64,000 nucleotides of DNA from Martinezella lusitana (lineage in GTDB: Bacteria; Pseudomonadota; Alphaproteobacteria; Rhizobiales; Rhizobiaceae). Where the stretch lies: contig NZ_WUEY01000011.1 of assembly GCF_010668395.1 (NCBI RefSeq), forward strand, positions 158,349 to 222,348, in the 5' to 3' direction. Within the stretch, counting starts at the first letter, position 1; every line of letters starts with the position of its first letter. The notes beneath the pieces are model-generated. The model was not told the DNA's origin and ran no database searches. It saw only the letters and a program-made list of their open reading frames with translations. The translations under genes were made by a program, and so were the position numbers. This document shows, piece by piece, positions 17,186 through 25,377 of the stretch.

Positions 17186-20100
17186 TCACCATTTGACGCG
17201 AAATCCGGCCGTGCCGTTGAGGGAGTAGCTGTCGCCAAGCGACTTGAGGCTGGTATTGGCGGAAAGCTCCGCATACACGGAATACTTGTCGTCATTCCAA
17301 TTATAGCTGCCGCCCACGCCCAAGCCACCCCATAGCCGTTCGTTGCCGGTCTCGAAACCGACCCCGGAGACCTCGACCACGGACGGATCAAGGAACTCGT
17401 AGTAGAGATTGGCGATGCCATAGAGATGGCTGCGTCGCGTCTTGCCGGCCTCGTCCTTCCAGCTTGCATCCTTGTCGGCGGAGACGCCAAGCCGGCCGAG
17501 AAGGCTGTCGTTGCCGCCCGACGATATTCTGGCGCCGAACGTGTCCGTGAAACTGTCGAAGCGGACGTTTGAATAGGCGAGCTGAATCTGGGGAGTGACC
17601 GTCCAGTCGTCATGCAGCTCGATCTTCTTGCCGGTCTCCACAGACAGCGCATAGCCAAAGCCGCCGTTGTTGTCCTGGAGATCGCGATGAGCGGCGTCGG
17701 AGAAAAGATCGCTTTCGAACCAGCTCAGGGATGCCTGACCGTCGACATAGAAGCCGGTGCTATCGAGCCATGTCAGCGTACCGCCGAATCCGTAGCCGTC
17801 CGTTCGAAGACTGCCGTCGCCAAACACCGACGAAACGTCGGTGACGGCCCGGCCGTAGTGAAACGACACCCCGCCGACAAGTTTCGCCCCGTCCTTGGCG
17901 TCGTACAGCAATCCGTCGAGGCCGGCCTGCAGCCGCCATATGTCCATGTCGTAGTCCATGGAGGCGGTCGCCGTGCGAGGCTCGTAGTGGCCATGAAGCC
18001 CGTCAATTCTGGTCCAGATGGCGTTGCTTTCGATTGTCGCCTTCCCGTCTCCGTAATAGCTCGCCTGCTCGGGGGTGACCGTGCATCGGAAGTTCTGCGT
18101 CGGATCCTTGCAGAACACCTGCTCTGGAACGGCGGGCTCCGTCCAATAGCGATTTCCGACGCGCTGCTGCATCGTCGGCAAGGACTGCAGAGCCATCAGA
18201 ACCTGCGGATAGACCTGGTAGACAGGGTCGCCGGGCTGGTAGAGCGGCTCGGGCGAACCAGGTGTCGAGGATGGCGCATCGGAGCGAAGATACCAGTTGT
18301 TGTCGGTCGCATTCGCGCCGACCCCTCCGTAGTGAAGCGTATATGCATAGGCGCCGCCGACGACCGCCGGCTCACCCTGCTCCGTCACATAGTCGCTCGC
18401 CAGCGTGAAGGCAGTCGGCACCGAGGTTGCCCCGTTGACGGTGTCGACGACGAGGATGCCGTCGCCCGTGGTCAGGGCGCCGGGACCCGTCGTGTTTTTC
18501 ACGGCAAGCGTCGAGTTGCCGGTGATCGTACCCCCGTCGACGATCAGCCTGTCCGAGGGAGATCCGTCCGCGCCCAGATAGGTGTTCAGACCGATCTCGC
18601 CGCCTTGGCCGACATAATTGGCGACGGTCAGCGTCTTGTAGCTCGCCAGCACCGTCGGATCGCCGACCGGAGGCGTGTATTGGATAAGGCTCGGATCATT
18701 GATCAGGTTCGTCAGGTTGGAGCTTCCGGTCATCGTCCACAACGTATCGACGAGCGTCACGTTCGAGACGCTTCCCGGCTCGGTGAAGGCGGCGCCGGTC
18801 AGCGTCGAGTTGCGCGCCGTTACGTTGGCGGTAGTCGATCCGGCAGCGACGACCGCAACGGGAGACAGCGAGGTGCGAACGAGCGTGCCGTCGTCGGCGA
18901 CCTGATCGATCCCGAAGCTGACCGTCGGAAGTGCCCGAAACGCGCTTGCACTCTTGACGTCGAGCCAGTCGATCCCCTTGACGGTAACGCCATCGAGGCT
19001 GACACCCCCCGTGCCGCCGCCGACACCGATCGCCGTGCCGTTGCTGGCAATGGAGCCGCCACTGAAGCTGGCGGTCTGTTCCGTTCCGCTGCCCGTCAGG
19101 AACAGGCCAATGGAGCCGGCGCCACTCACCGCGATGTCCGTGTCGCTGCCGGAAACGGTCGCTCCCGAGTGGACGACAACCCCGTCGGAGCCGCTTCCGA
19201 CGGTCGTTATGGTCGAATCTTCCGTCACCAGACTGCTCTCGGGTCCATAGACGAAGGCTCCCGCGGAGGTGTCCCCTGTTGTCGATACATCCGTACGACC
19301 GATGAGCGCGTGCCCCCGATAAATGAACAATCCCTCGCTCTCGGTGCCCGAGGTACTGATGCTCGATCGCCCGGGCCCTTCGGCCGATATTGTGAGCCGC
19401 GTCATGTCGGGGTCGGCATATAGAAATGCGCCGGCGCTAAGATCGCCTGTGGTCGTGATCTGCGTGACGCCCCTGAGATCGCTACGTCCCGTATTGATGG
19501 TGTAGAGGCCATCCGACTGATTGTTCGAGTGCGTATCGATCGTCAGCAGAGAACCGGCATCGGATGTCAGAATACCGCCGAGCCCCGTATTGACGTTCTG
19601 CGACACGAGAATGCCCCTGTCGTAGCCCGTCGTCCCGCCATCCGCGACATGGACCGAAAGCTGACTGCCTGCATCCAAATGCAGCGATGCGCCGCCGCTC
19701 ATGCTGATGCCCTGGAATATCCCCGGCTGCTGGTATGCGTCGATATTGACGATGGAGTTGGGCCTCAGGACAACATCGTTGGTCAGGGCCGGCGTCGCCG
19801 CCGCCGATGCCCCGAGCATCATTCCAAGATAGGCGCGGATGTTGGTCGTCGATCCCTGCTCGAAGACCAGATGGGTCTGGGCTCCGGCGCCGAGATGAAT
19901 GCCATAGGAAAGATTGCCGTTCGTCGAGATATTGGTCGTAACACCGGATCCGAAAGTCAATGACGTTCCGGTAATGCTCCCTGAGCCATCGGTCGTCGTC
20001 CAAATACCATGCCCGTTGGTGCCGGACGAGTTGATGGTGATCGGCCCAGCCACCGGCCCGTTGGACAGGGTCACGGTCGAGTTGCGCTGAATCCTGAGTG

Positions 20101-20293
20101 CGGTGTTGTTCGTGCCGGTGACGGTGTCGCCGCTCGACAGCACGAACGAGGAATTGGGGGGCACGACAAGATTGGTATAGTTGTCGGCCATGGCTGGAGA
20201 AGCGCATGCAACAAGCAAAGTACCGGTCCAGGCCAGCAGATTTGGCGGAAACGAAGACCGTTGAAATGCCTGAGAGCCCGCGTCGTGGACCAT
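17186..20293 (-). CDS. Autotransporter outer-membrane protein with beta-helix passenger
   Basis: The protein has 1035 residues from the ATG at 20293 (GGGAG 8 bp upstream). The open frame continues to 20461, but that part overlaps the small gene upstream and precedes a clear signal peptide (LLAWTGTLLVACASPAMA). The passenger holds degenerate repeats of about 25 residues, with recurring S/T-x-x-G-x-x-S-x-G-x-F patterns (STTGDTSAGAFVYG, SVSGAGSIGLFL-like), as in pectin-lyase-like beta-helices. A linker with CKDPTQNFRCT precedes the C-terminal barrel (about residue 770 on), which ends in an aromatic residue (GFRVKW). It is a type V secretion adhesin or surface protein. The ligand is unknown. Confidence 0.88.
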   Translation of the reverse strand: MVHDAGSQAFQRSSFPPNLLAWTGTLLVACASPAMADNYTNLVVPPNSSFVLSSGDTVTGTNNTALRIQRNSTVTLSNGPVAGPITINSSGTNGHGIWTTTDGSGSITGTSLTFGSGVTTNISTNGNLSYGIHLGAGAQTHLVFEQGSTTNIRAYLGMMLGASAAATPALTNDVVLRPNSIVNIDAYQQPGIFQGISMSGGASLHLDAGSQLSVHVADGGTTGYDRGILVSQNVNTGLGGILTSDAGSLLTIDTHSNNQSDGLYTINTGRSDLRGVTQITTTGDLSAGAFLYADPDMTRLTISAEGPGRSSISTSGTESEGLFIYRGHALIGRTDVSTTGDTSAGAFVYGPESSLVTEDSTITTVGSGSDGVVVHSGATVSGSDTDIAVSGAGSIGLFLTGSGTEQTASFSGGSIASNGTAIGVGGGTGGVSLDGVTVKGIDWLDVKSASAFRALPTVSFGIDQVADDGTLVRTSLSPVAVVAAGSTTANVTARNSTLTGAAFTEPGSVSNVTLVDTLWTMTGSSNLTNLINDPSLIQYTPPVGDPTVLASYKTLTVANYVGQGGEIGLNTYLGADGSPSDRLIVDGGTITGNSTLAVKNTTGPGALTTGDGILVVDTVNGATSVPTAFTLASDYVTEQGEPAVVGGAYAYTLHYGGVGANATDNNWYLRSDAPSSTPGSPEPLYQPGDPVYQVYPQVLMALQSLPTMQQRVGNRYWTEPAVPEQVFCKDPTQNFRCTVTPEQASYYGDGKATIESNAIWTRIDGLHGHYEPRTATASMDYDMDIWRLQAGLDGLLYDAKDGAKLVGGVSFHYGRAVTDVSSVFGDGSLRTDGYGFGGTLTWLDSTGFYVDGQASLSWFESDLFSDAAHRDLQDNNGGFGYALSVETGKKIELHDDWTVTPQIQLAYSNVRFDSFTDTFGARISSGGNDSLLGRLGVSADKDASWKDEAGKTRRSHLYGIANLYYEFLDPSVVEVSGVGFETGNERLWGGLGVGGSYNWNDDKYSVYAELSANTSLKSLGDSYSLNGTAGFRVKW

Positions 20294-20330
20294 CTCTATT
20301 TCTCCCAACTTTTGAGGTGGAAAACACGGT

Positions 20331-20630
20331 TCATTCCGCAAAGCTTGACCCGCTTTGCAGAATGAATTGGATGACATCGGCTTCGATATCGCGGCAGACG
20401 GCCTCGTACTCATCGACGAGGGGGCCGCCGCTGCCGCCTCCGTCTTTCTGAAATCGTTCAAGCGCGAGACTCGCCTCCTCGTATGCCTCGAAGAGGTCGT
20501 CCAGCCGCCGGCTTCTGACCGCGAGAATCTGAAGCCGGCCCCGCAAGGCAGGCAGCTTCAACATCAGACGCCAAAGTCCGCGCTGTGCCGCCTTGCTTGT
20601 CCTGCTCGCTTCGCCGCCTCGCCTATCCAT
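20331..20630 (-). CDS. Small uncharacterised protein upstream of the autotransporter
   Basis: The protein has 99 residues. It has no signal peptide. The N-terminus is basic, and residues 24-60 look helical (LMLKLPALRGRLQIL, then DLFEAYEEASLALERF), followed by a GGGSGG break and another helix (LVDEYEAVCRDIEADVIQFI). A purine-rich GGGGGAAGG stands about 10 bp before the ATG. It is the first gene after box E1, 37 bp before the autotransporter, and so probably the leading gene of that operon. I do not recognise a family; a soluble helical helper or regulatory protein is possible. Confidence 0.6.
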   Translation of the reverse strand: MDRRGGEASRTSKAAQRGLWRLMLKLPALRGRLQILAVRSRRLDDLFEAYEEASLALERFQKDGGGSGGPLVDEYEAVCRDIEADVIQFILQSGSSFAE

Positions 20631-20692
20631 CTAACGACGACCTTCCCCCATCGAGGTGATCGACCGAGTATGGGATGTTTTAGATGAAACGT

Positions 20693-20711
20693 AAGTACGT
20701 TACCGTAAATG
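20693..20711 (-). promoter_or_regulatory. Regulon box E1 (for the small protein-autotransporter operon)
   Basis: The minus strand reads CATTTACGGTAACGTACTT, 62 bp before the ATG at 20630. Back to back with E2; the two share a central half-box at 20739-20747. Confidence 0.75.
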
Positions 20712-20750
20712 GCCCGACATCTCGGCGGCGCACGGATCGTTTACGGGACT

Positions 20751-20767
20751 GTTTACTGTTGCGTACT
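20751..20767 (+). promoter_or_regulatory. Regulon box E2 (for the outer-membrane protein-MscS operon)
   Basis: This reads GTTTACTGTTGCGTACT, 56 bp before the ATG at 20824. GTTTACGGG at 20739-20747 precedes it in the same orientation, with the TTTAC cores exactly 12 bp apart, as at box F and in part of box B. Confidence 0.75.
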
Positions 20768-20823
20768 CGCATGCGCGTGGCGAACGTGGCTTCATGACGG
20801 CAATTTGCCCGGAGGCCGCAAGA

Positions 20824-21618
20824 ATGCAAATGAAAGCCTGGCTGATCGCAACTATCCTTTGTGCGGGAACGGCTGCCGCTCAGGAGCATTCTGACGTCAA
20901 CGAGGCCAATAACCCTCTGACGCCCAAGATTACGATCAATCTGCAGGACTATTACGTTCCGAGCTTCATCGACACGCCCGGCCACCCGAAGGCAAACCAG
21001 TTCCTGCTGCGCGGCTTGATCCCCTCCGACCTCGGAGGCGCGCCGCAACTGTTCCGGTTCACCTTGCCCATAGCCACATCGCCCGACGTGCCGACCGGCT
21101 ATGTGACGGGTCTCGGCGACCTCACGCTGATGGATCTCTTCATTCTACCGAAGAAGGGCGACATTACCTTCGGCGCGGGGCCGCTGGTAGTGCTGCCGAC
21201 CGCGACCGATACGTCGCTTGGAAGTGGAAAATGGCAGGTTGGCGCAGCGGGCGTGGCCGTCGTTCCCCAGGAATGGGGGCTGCTGGGCGGACTGCTCACC
21301 TACCAGACCTCGTTCGCCGGCAAGGAAGACCGTGAAGACGTCAATCTCCTGACGGTGCAGCCTATCGTCAACTTCAATCTCAAGGACGGCTGGTACGTCC
21401 GGTCGTCGGCGACCTGGAATTTCAATCTGGAAAACGGCAGCAGCTACATCCCTGTCGGCCTCGGCCTGGGCAAGGTGGTCCCCCTGGAGAGCGGCATTAC
21501 GATGAACGCCTTTGTCGAACCGCAATATACCGTCTGGCACGACGGGCCCGGCGCACCGCGATGGCAGATCTTCGCAGGCCTGAACTTCCAGTTCCCGATC
21601 AGAAAGCCATCGCAATGA
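20824..21618 (+). CDS. Outer-membrane channel-like protein (neuromedin U/MetA-like family)
   Basis: The protein has 264 residues from the ATG at 20824 (GGAGG 8 bp upstream; the frame is open from 20794). A signal peptide ends at about residue 19 (GTAAAQ-E). Alternating strands such as GDLTLMDLFILP, ITFGAGPLVVLPTATD and WQVGAAGVAVV are typical of the MetA-pathway/neuromedin U outer-membrane group. It is the second channel-like outer-membrane protein of the regulon, the other being at 13397-14377. The stop overlaps the MscS start (ATGA), so the two are translationally coupled. Confidence 0.8.
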   Translation: MQMKAWLIATILCAGTAAAQEHSDVNEANNPLTPKITINLQDYYVPSFIDTPGHPKANQFLLRGLIPSDLGGAPQLFRFTLPIATSPDVPTGYVTGLGDLTLMDLFILPKKGDITFGAGPLVVLPTATDTSLGSGKWQVGAAGVAVVPQEWGLLGGLLTYQTSFAGKEDREDVNLLTVQPIVNFNLKDGWYVRSSATWNFNLENGSSYIPVGLGLGKVVPLESGITMNAFVEPQYTVWHDGPGAPRWQIFAGLNFQFPIRKPSQ

Positions 21619-23561
21619 GCTGGATCATGGCACGTGTATTCCTGGCCGCCGGCATCCAGACGGAAGCGACAGCAGGGCCCGGTCAGCAACGGAAGATCGA
21701 CGAGTTCGTCAAGCTTCTCGAGGACCCGGACATTCGCACATGGCTGACGGCACGGTCACAAGCCGCCGGCGCGCCCACCGCTCCCGCAGGGCTCGCGTCC
21801 GGCGGCCTGGCGAATTGGGAAGCCACCACCCGGGCCCACATCCACGAGATTGTCTCTGCAATTCCATCGATTCCATCGGAGCTTCTTTCGGCCTCGCTGC
21901 GCGTGCGCCAGGACGCGATCAGCCATGGCTTCGCACCCGTTTTCCTGATCTTTGCCGGTCTGGTCGCGCTGGGCCTGGCCGCCGAATGGATATATCGGCG
22001 CATCCGATCCTCCACGGGAAGCCTGATGGCGCAGCTTGCCCCCATCTGCGTGTTTGCCCTGGGCATCGCAGTGGTCTTCTTCGCGGTCGAATGGCCACCT
22101 CTCGCCCGTATCGTCCTCCTTGCCTATCTCGCAGGCTTCATCGTCTTTCGCGCCGGCTCCGTGCTGGTCGGCTTTGCCGTTTCTCACCGCTCGCTGCGCC
22201 TGAGATGCCGCATCCTTCTTGCGGTCGTCATCATCGCCATCGCCAGTGCCGCTTTGGCGCAGCCACTCGAATTGCCGTCGGCCGTCGCCGATGCGATTGC
22301 GGTCGGCTTTTCGATCGTGATTCTCGCGCTCGCGATCGAGGCCATCTGGTCGTCATCGCCGCAGCGCACGAAAAATTCGAAGGCGGCCTTGACGCTCCTG
22401 CTGGTCATTGTCTGGTGCTTCTGGGCCTTCGGTCTCAAATCGCTGTTCTGGCTGGGGCTTTATGCGGTCGGACTTCCCGGGCTTCTGTCCGGGATCGGAC
22501 GCGCCGCCGAACGTTTCGCCGGGAACGACACCTCCGGTATCAGGCGGGTACTCGTGGTTCGAGGCGCTCGCGCCATCGTCATCGCCGCCGCGGCCGGCTG
22601 GCTCGCCATCGTCTGGCGACTGAACCCCGAGGGGCTCGGCCACAGTAATCCGGTCGTGACGGCCATTTTCTACGGGCTCCTGAAAAGCGTCGTCATCCTC
22701 CTGCTTGCCGATCTGGCTTGGCAACTTGCGCGGAACTGGATCGATCGCACCCTGGCCGCGTCTTTGGACACATCGAGCCTCCCGCCGGCCGACGCCGCCC
22801 GCCAGGCGCGATTCCGCACCCTGTTGCCGATCCTGCGAAACGCGCTTGCCGTCATCGTGGCGGTCATGGCGGGCCTGATCGTGCTTTCCGAATTCGGCGT
22901 ACAGATCGGCCCCCTGATCGCCGGCGCCGGAATATTCGGCGTCGCCCTGGGGTTCGGTTCGCAAACGCTGGTCAAGGATATCATCAGCGGCGTCTTCTAT
23001 ATGTTCGACGACGCATTCCGCGTGGGCGAGTATATTCAGGCCAAGAACTACAAGGGCACCGTCGAGGGCTTCAGCTTGCGCTCGGTGCGGCTGCGCCACC
23101 ATCGCGGCCCCGTCTTCACCGTGCCGTTCGGCGAGCTCGGCGCGGTGCAAAACATGAGCCGCGACTGGGTGATCGACAAGTTTCGCATTACCGTCGGGTT
23201 CGACACGGATGTGGAAAAGGCGCGCAAGCTCACGAAACAGATCGGCGCGGAGCTCACGCAGGATCCCGAACTTGGTCCCCTGTTTCTTCAACCATTGAAA
23301 CTGAAGGGCGTGGAAGAGTTTGGCGATTACGGCATCGTGCTGAGCTTCGGGATGATGACGGTGCCGGGAATGCAGACCTACATCCGCCGCAAGGCGTATC
23401 TGAAGATTCGCGAAGCTTTCAAGGCAAATGGCATCGATTTCGCCCAACCGACCGTCAACGTCGGCGGTGACGAAAAGGCCAGCGGTGCCGCGCCGGCCTC
23501 CGCACTTGTTCGACGGAACAAGCTGGCCGCGTCCACGGAGGCCGCAAGTGACGGTGGATGA
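21615..23561 (+). CDS. Large mechanosensitive channel of the MscS family
   Basis: The protein has 648 residues, longer than MscS of about 290. A 100-residue N-terminal periplasmic-like part (LLEDPDIRTWLTARSQ region) precedes many membrane helices. The MscS pore helix and gate are clear (LIAGAGIFGVALGFGSQTLVKDIISGVFY region, about residues 433-465), followed by the beta domain (FRVGEYI ... GTVEGFSLRSVRLRHHRG) and the C-terminal vestibule. Extended MscS proteins of this sort (YbdG/MscM-like or YbiO-like) open on osmotic downshift. The start is the ATG at 21615 in the ATGA overlap. The next gene overlaps the end by 14 bp. Confidence 0.88.
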   Translation: MSWIMARVFLAAGIQTEATAGPGQQRKIDEFVKLLEDPDIRTWLTARSQAAGAPTAPAGLASGGLANWEATTRAHIHEIVSAIPSIPSELLSASLRVRQDAISHGFAPVFLIFAGLVALGLAAEWIYRRIRSSTGSLMAQLAPICVFALGIAVVFFAVEWPPLARIVLLAYLAGFIVFRAGSVLVGFAVSHRSLRLRCRILLAVVIIAIASAALAQPLELPSAVADAIAVGFSIVILALAIEAIWSSSPQRTKNSKAALTLLLVIVWCFWAFGLKSLFWLGLYAVGLPGLLSGIGRAAERFAGNDTSGIRRVLVVRGARAIVIAAAAGWLAIVWRLNPEGLGHSNPVVTAIFYGLLKSVVILLLADLAWQLARNWIDRTLAASLDTSSLPPADAARQARFRTLLPILRNALAVIVAVMAGLIVLSEFGVQIGPLIAGAGIFGVALGFGSQTLVKDIISGVFYMFDDAFRVGEYIQAKNYKGTVEGFSLRSVRLRHHRGPVFTVPFGELGAVQNMSRDWVIDKFRITVGFDTDVEKARKLTKQIGAELTQDPELGPLFLQPLKLKGVEEFGDYGIVLSFGMMTVPGMQTYIRRKAYLKIREAFKANGIDFAQPTVNVGGDEKASGAAPASALVRRNKLAASTEAASDGG

Positions 23562-24687
23562 CGAAGAAAGCAGAATCCGGATCATGCATGGCGGCCCCTT
23601 CTATGAACTCATGTCATGGCTGGGACTGCGCAAACGGGGATGGCGTGCCTTGTGCCTTGCCCTGCTGGCTTGGGTCGTCCCCGTCCTGATGCTGCTATCG
23701 ACCGGCGGCGCCTACCTTGCAGGCCTGTTTCTTCAGGATTGGGGCGCCTGGGCGAAGTTCCTCATCGCTCCGATACTGCTGACCCTTTCCGAAAAGCCGA
23801 TCGCTTTCGCGATCGACGAATGCACGTCGCTTGTTTTTCGCGTGCCGCTACTTGCTTCCGTGTCGCGCACCGAGGGCCGCAAGGCACTCGAGCGCGCCCG
23901 AGAACGGACTGTCGCGACCATACCCGAAGCGATATGCCTGCTCCTGGCATTCGCCGCCTCCGGCGCGAATGCCGCCAGCTTCCTTGGCGGCAACGCTCCC
24001 TCGTGGGCTTCGTCTGCGGCCTCACAGACGCTTGCCGGCGTTTGGTGCCTGGCCGTCAGCAATACGATCTACTGGTTTCTCCTTTCGAGGCTGATCTGGA
24101 AGCACCTCGTCTGGGCAGCGTTTCTTTCAGACATCTCCGACTGCCGCCTGCGGCTTGTCGTAACCCATCCGGACGATCATGCGGGATTGGGCTTCCTGGG
24201 CTTCTATCCGGCAGGCTACGGCCTCTTCACGCTGGCGGTCAGCTGCGTGGCGGCGGCAGCCATTGGCCATGTCATGGAGCGCCAGCCACTGACCCCGACG
24301 CTCTTTACAATCATATGCGCCGCGTGGCTGGTCATCGTGACGCTCTATTACGTCTTGCCGCTTTTCAAGCCCGGGGCCAAGATCGTCGAGTTGAAGAAGA
24401 AAACCATTCTGCTCGCAATGGCCAAGGCGACCGACTACGAGAGGTGGAACGAGCGGACGACACTCGGCAGCAACATGTGCGACGATCTGCAGGAGGAGCA
24501 ATTCGCCGAGCTTCACGATATAAAGCCGATCTGGACTGCTGCACTGAGGACATCGGGTCTGCTGATCAACCGGAAAAACATGGTAGTGTTGCTTGTTCCT
24601 GCACTCTTGCCGCTGCTTGCCGCGGGGGCTGCCTTCCTGCCGTACTCACAGCTCGGGCCGGTGGTGAAGCGCCTGCTGCTTCTTTAG
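23548..24687 (+). CDS. Polytopic membrane protein of unknown function
   Basis: The protein has 379 residues if the GTG at 23548 is used (GGAG 7 bp upstream); an ATG at 23584 is the alternative. About seven hydrophobic segments are seen: ALCLALLAWVVPVLMLL, KFLIAPILLTLSEKPIAF, AICLLLAFAASGANAA, GVWCLAVSNTIYWFLL, YGLFTLAVSCVAAAAI, IICAAWLVIVTLYYVLP and a C-terminal pair. A charged loop (KATDYERWNERTTLGSNMCDDL) lies before the last. I recognise no named domain. It overlaps MscS by 14 bp and probably serves with it in the membrane. Confidence 0.75.
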   Translation: MTVDDEESRIRIMHGGPFYELMSWLGLRKRGWRALCLALLAWVVPVLMLLSTGGAYLAGLFLQDWGAWAKFLIAPILLTLSEKPIAFAIDECTSLVFRVPLLASVSRTEGRKALERARERTVATIPEAICLLLAFAASGANAASFLGGNAPSWASSAASQTLAGVWCLAVSNTIYWFLLSRLIWKHLVWAAFLSDISDCRLRLVVTHPDDHAGLGFLGFYPAGYGLFTLAVSCVAAAAIGHVMERQPLTPTLFTIICAAWLVIVTLYYVLPLFKPGAKIVELKKKTILLAMAKATDYERWNERTTLGSNMCDDLQEEQFAELHDIKPIWTAALRTSGLLINRKNMVVLLVPALLPLLAAGAAFLPYSQLGPVVKRLLLL

Positions 24688-24701
24688 AAAAGGACTGTCC
24701 C

Positions 24702-24899
24702 ATGTGGTTCCCCATCGTCGTACGTATCCCATTTGCCATTGCGGGCATCATTTCGGGCTGGTTCTTTGCCGAGGGCTCGCTCCGGTACAACGTGGTCCAA
24801 CTGGCAATTTCGCTTCTGATGCTGGCTGCATCCATCGCATGCGTCATTTACGCGCCGGGATTTCTAAGACGCCTGGGCGTCAGAAAGGACAAATCCTGA
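24702..24899 (+). CDS. Small two-helix membrane protein
   Basis: The protein has 65 residues. The ATG at 24702 follows AAAGGAC and lies 14 bp after the preceding stop. Two hydrophobic helices (VVRIPFAIAGIISGWFFA and LAISLLMLAASIACVIYA) are joined by a short polar turn, with a basic C-terminal tail (FLRRLGVRKDKS). It is probably the next gene of the box E2 operon. No family recognised. Confidence 0.65.
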   Translation: MWFPIVVRIPFAIAGIISGWFFAEGSLRYNVVQLAISLLMLAASIACVIYAPGFLRRLGVRKDKS

Positions 24900-24987
24900 G
24901 GCCTGCCCTGCCCAGCTCAACGTCGGTGCAACTTTCCGCCGCTTTCTCTCGTACGATTCTGGATCGTAGTGCATAGAGGAAGCCGAA

Positions 24988-25248
24988 ATGTACGACATGA
25001 AATGGCAAGCGCCCATTGTCATCGTCCTGCCTTTCCCGGACGGGCCCCAGAGAATCGGCAGCGTAAGAGAGGCAGCCGATTGCCTGATGGACAGATGGCC
25101 AGAACCGGACTGCAGTTTCGAGCGTGACGAAGCGCTTCGCATCTGCCTGGAGGTCTTCGAGGGCGGCGCAAGCCCGCAGCAGGCGCGAGAGGCATTCCTG
25201 GCAGCGGCAAGGGCTGCTGGATATGTGACCACCGTTCAACCGATGTAA
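24988..25248 (+). CDS. DUF982 domain protein
   Basis: The protein has 86 residues and matches the DUF982 pattern common in Rhizobiales: an N-terminal W-x-x-P-I-V-I-V strand, VREAADCLMDRWP, an ALRICLEVFEGGASPQQAREAFLAAARAAGY helix pair and a short tail. AGAGGAAG precedes the ATG. Function is unknown. It has no promoter box of its own and may end the E2 operon. Confidence 0.82.
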   Translation: MYDMKWQAPIVIVLPFPDGPQRIGSVREAADCLMDRWPEPDCSFERDEALRICLEVFEGGASPQQAREAFLAAARAAGYVTTVQPM

Positions 25249-25289
25249 CACGACGTTCGAACTGCGCAGTCCGCGTGCGTTTACGGGCA

Positions 25290-25308
25290 CATTTACCGTT
25301 GCGTACTT
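25290..25308 (+). promoter_or_regulatory. Regulon box F (for the DUF2092 operon)
   Basis: This reads CATTTACCGTTGCGTACTT, 70 bp before the ATG at 25378. GTTTACGGG at 25279-25287 precedes it with a 12-bp core-to-core spacing, the same as at E2. Confidence 0.75.
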
Positions 25309-25377
25309 CCTCAGGATGACCATGCGCGCCTAGCCTTATCTTGTCCCGGTCTATGTGGGAGAAAGGAAGGCAAAGCG

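Noticed and set aside
17612..19423. A 603-residue open frame antisense to the autotransporter
   Set aside because: It is Arg/Asp/Val-rich without domains, signal or ribosome site and mirrors the codon pattern of the real gene on the other strand.
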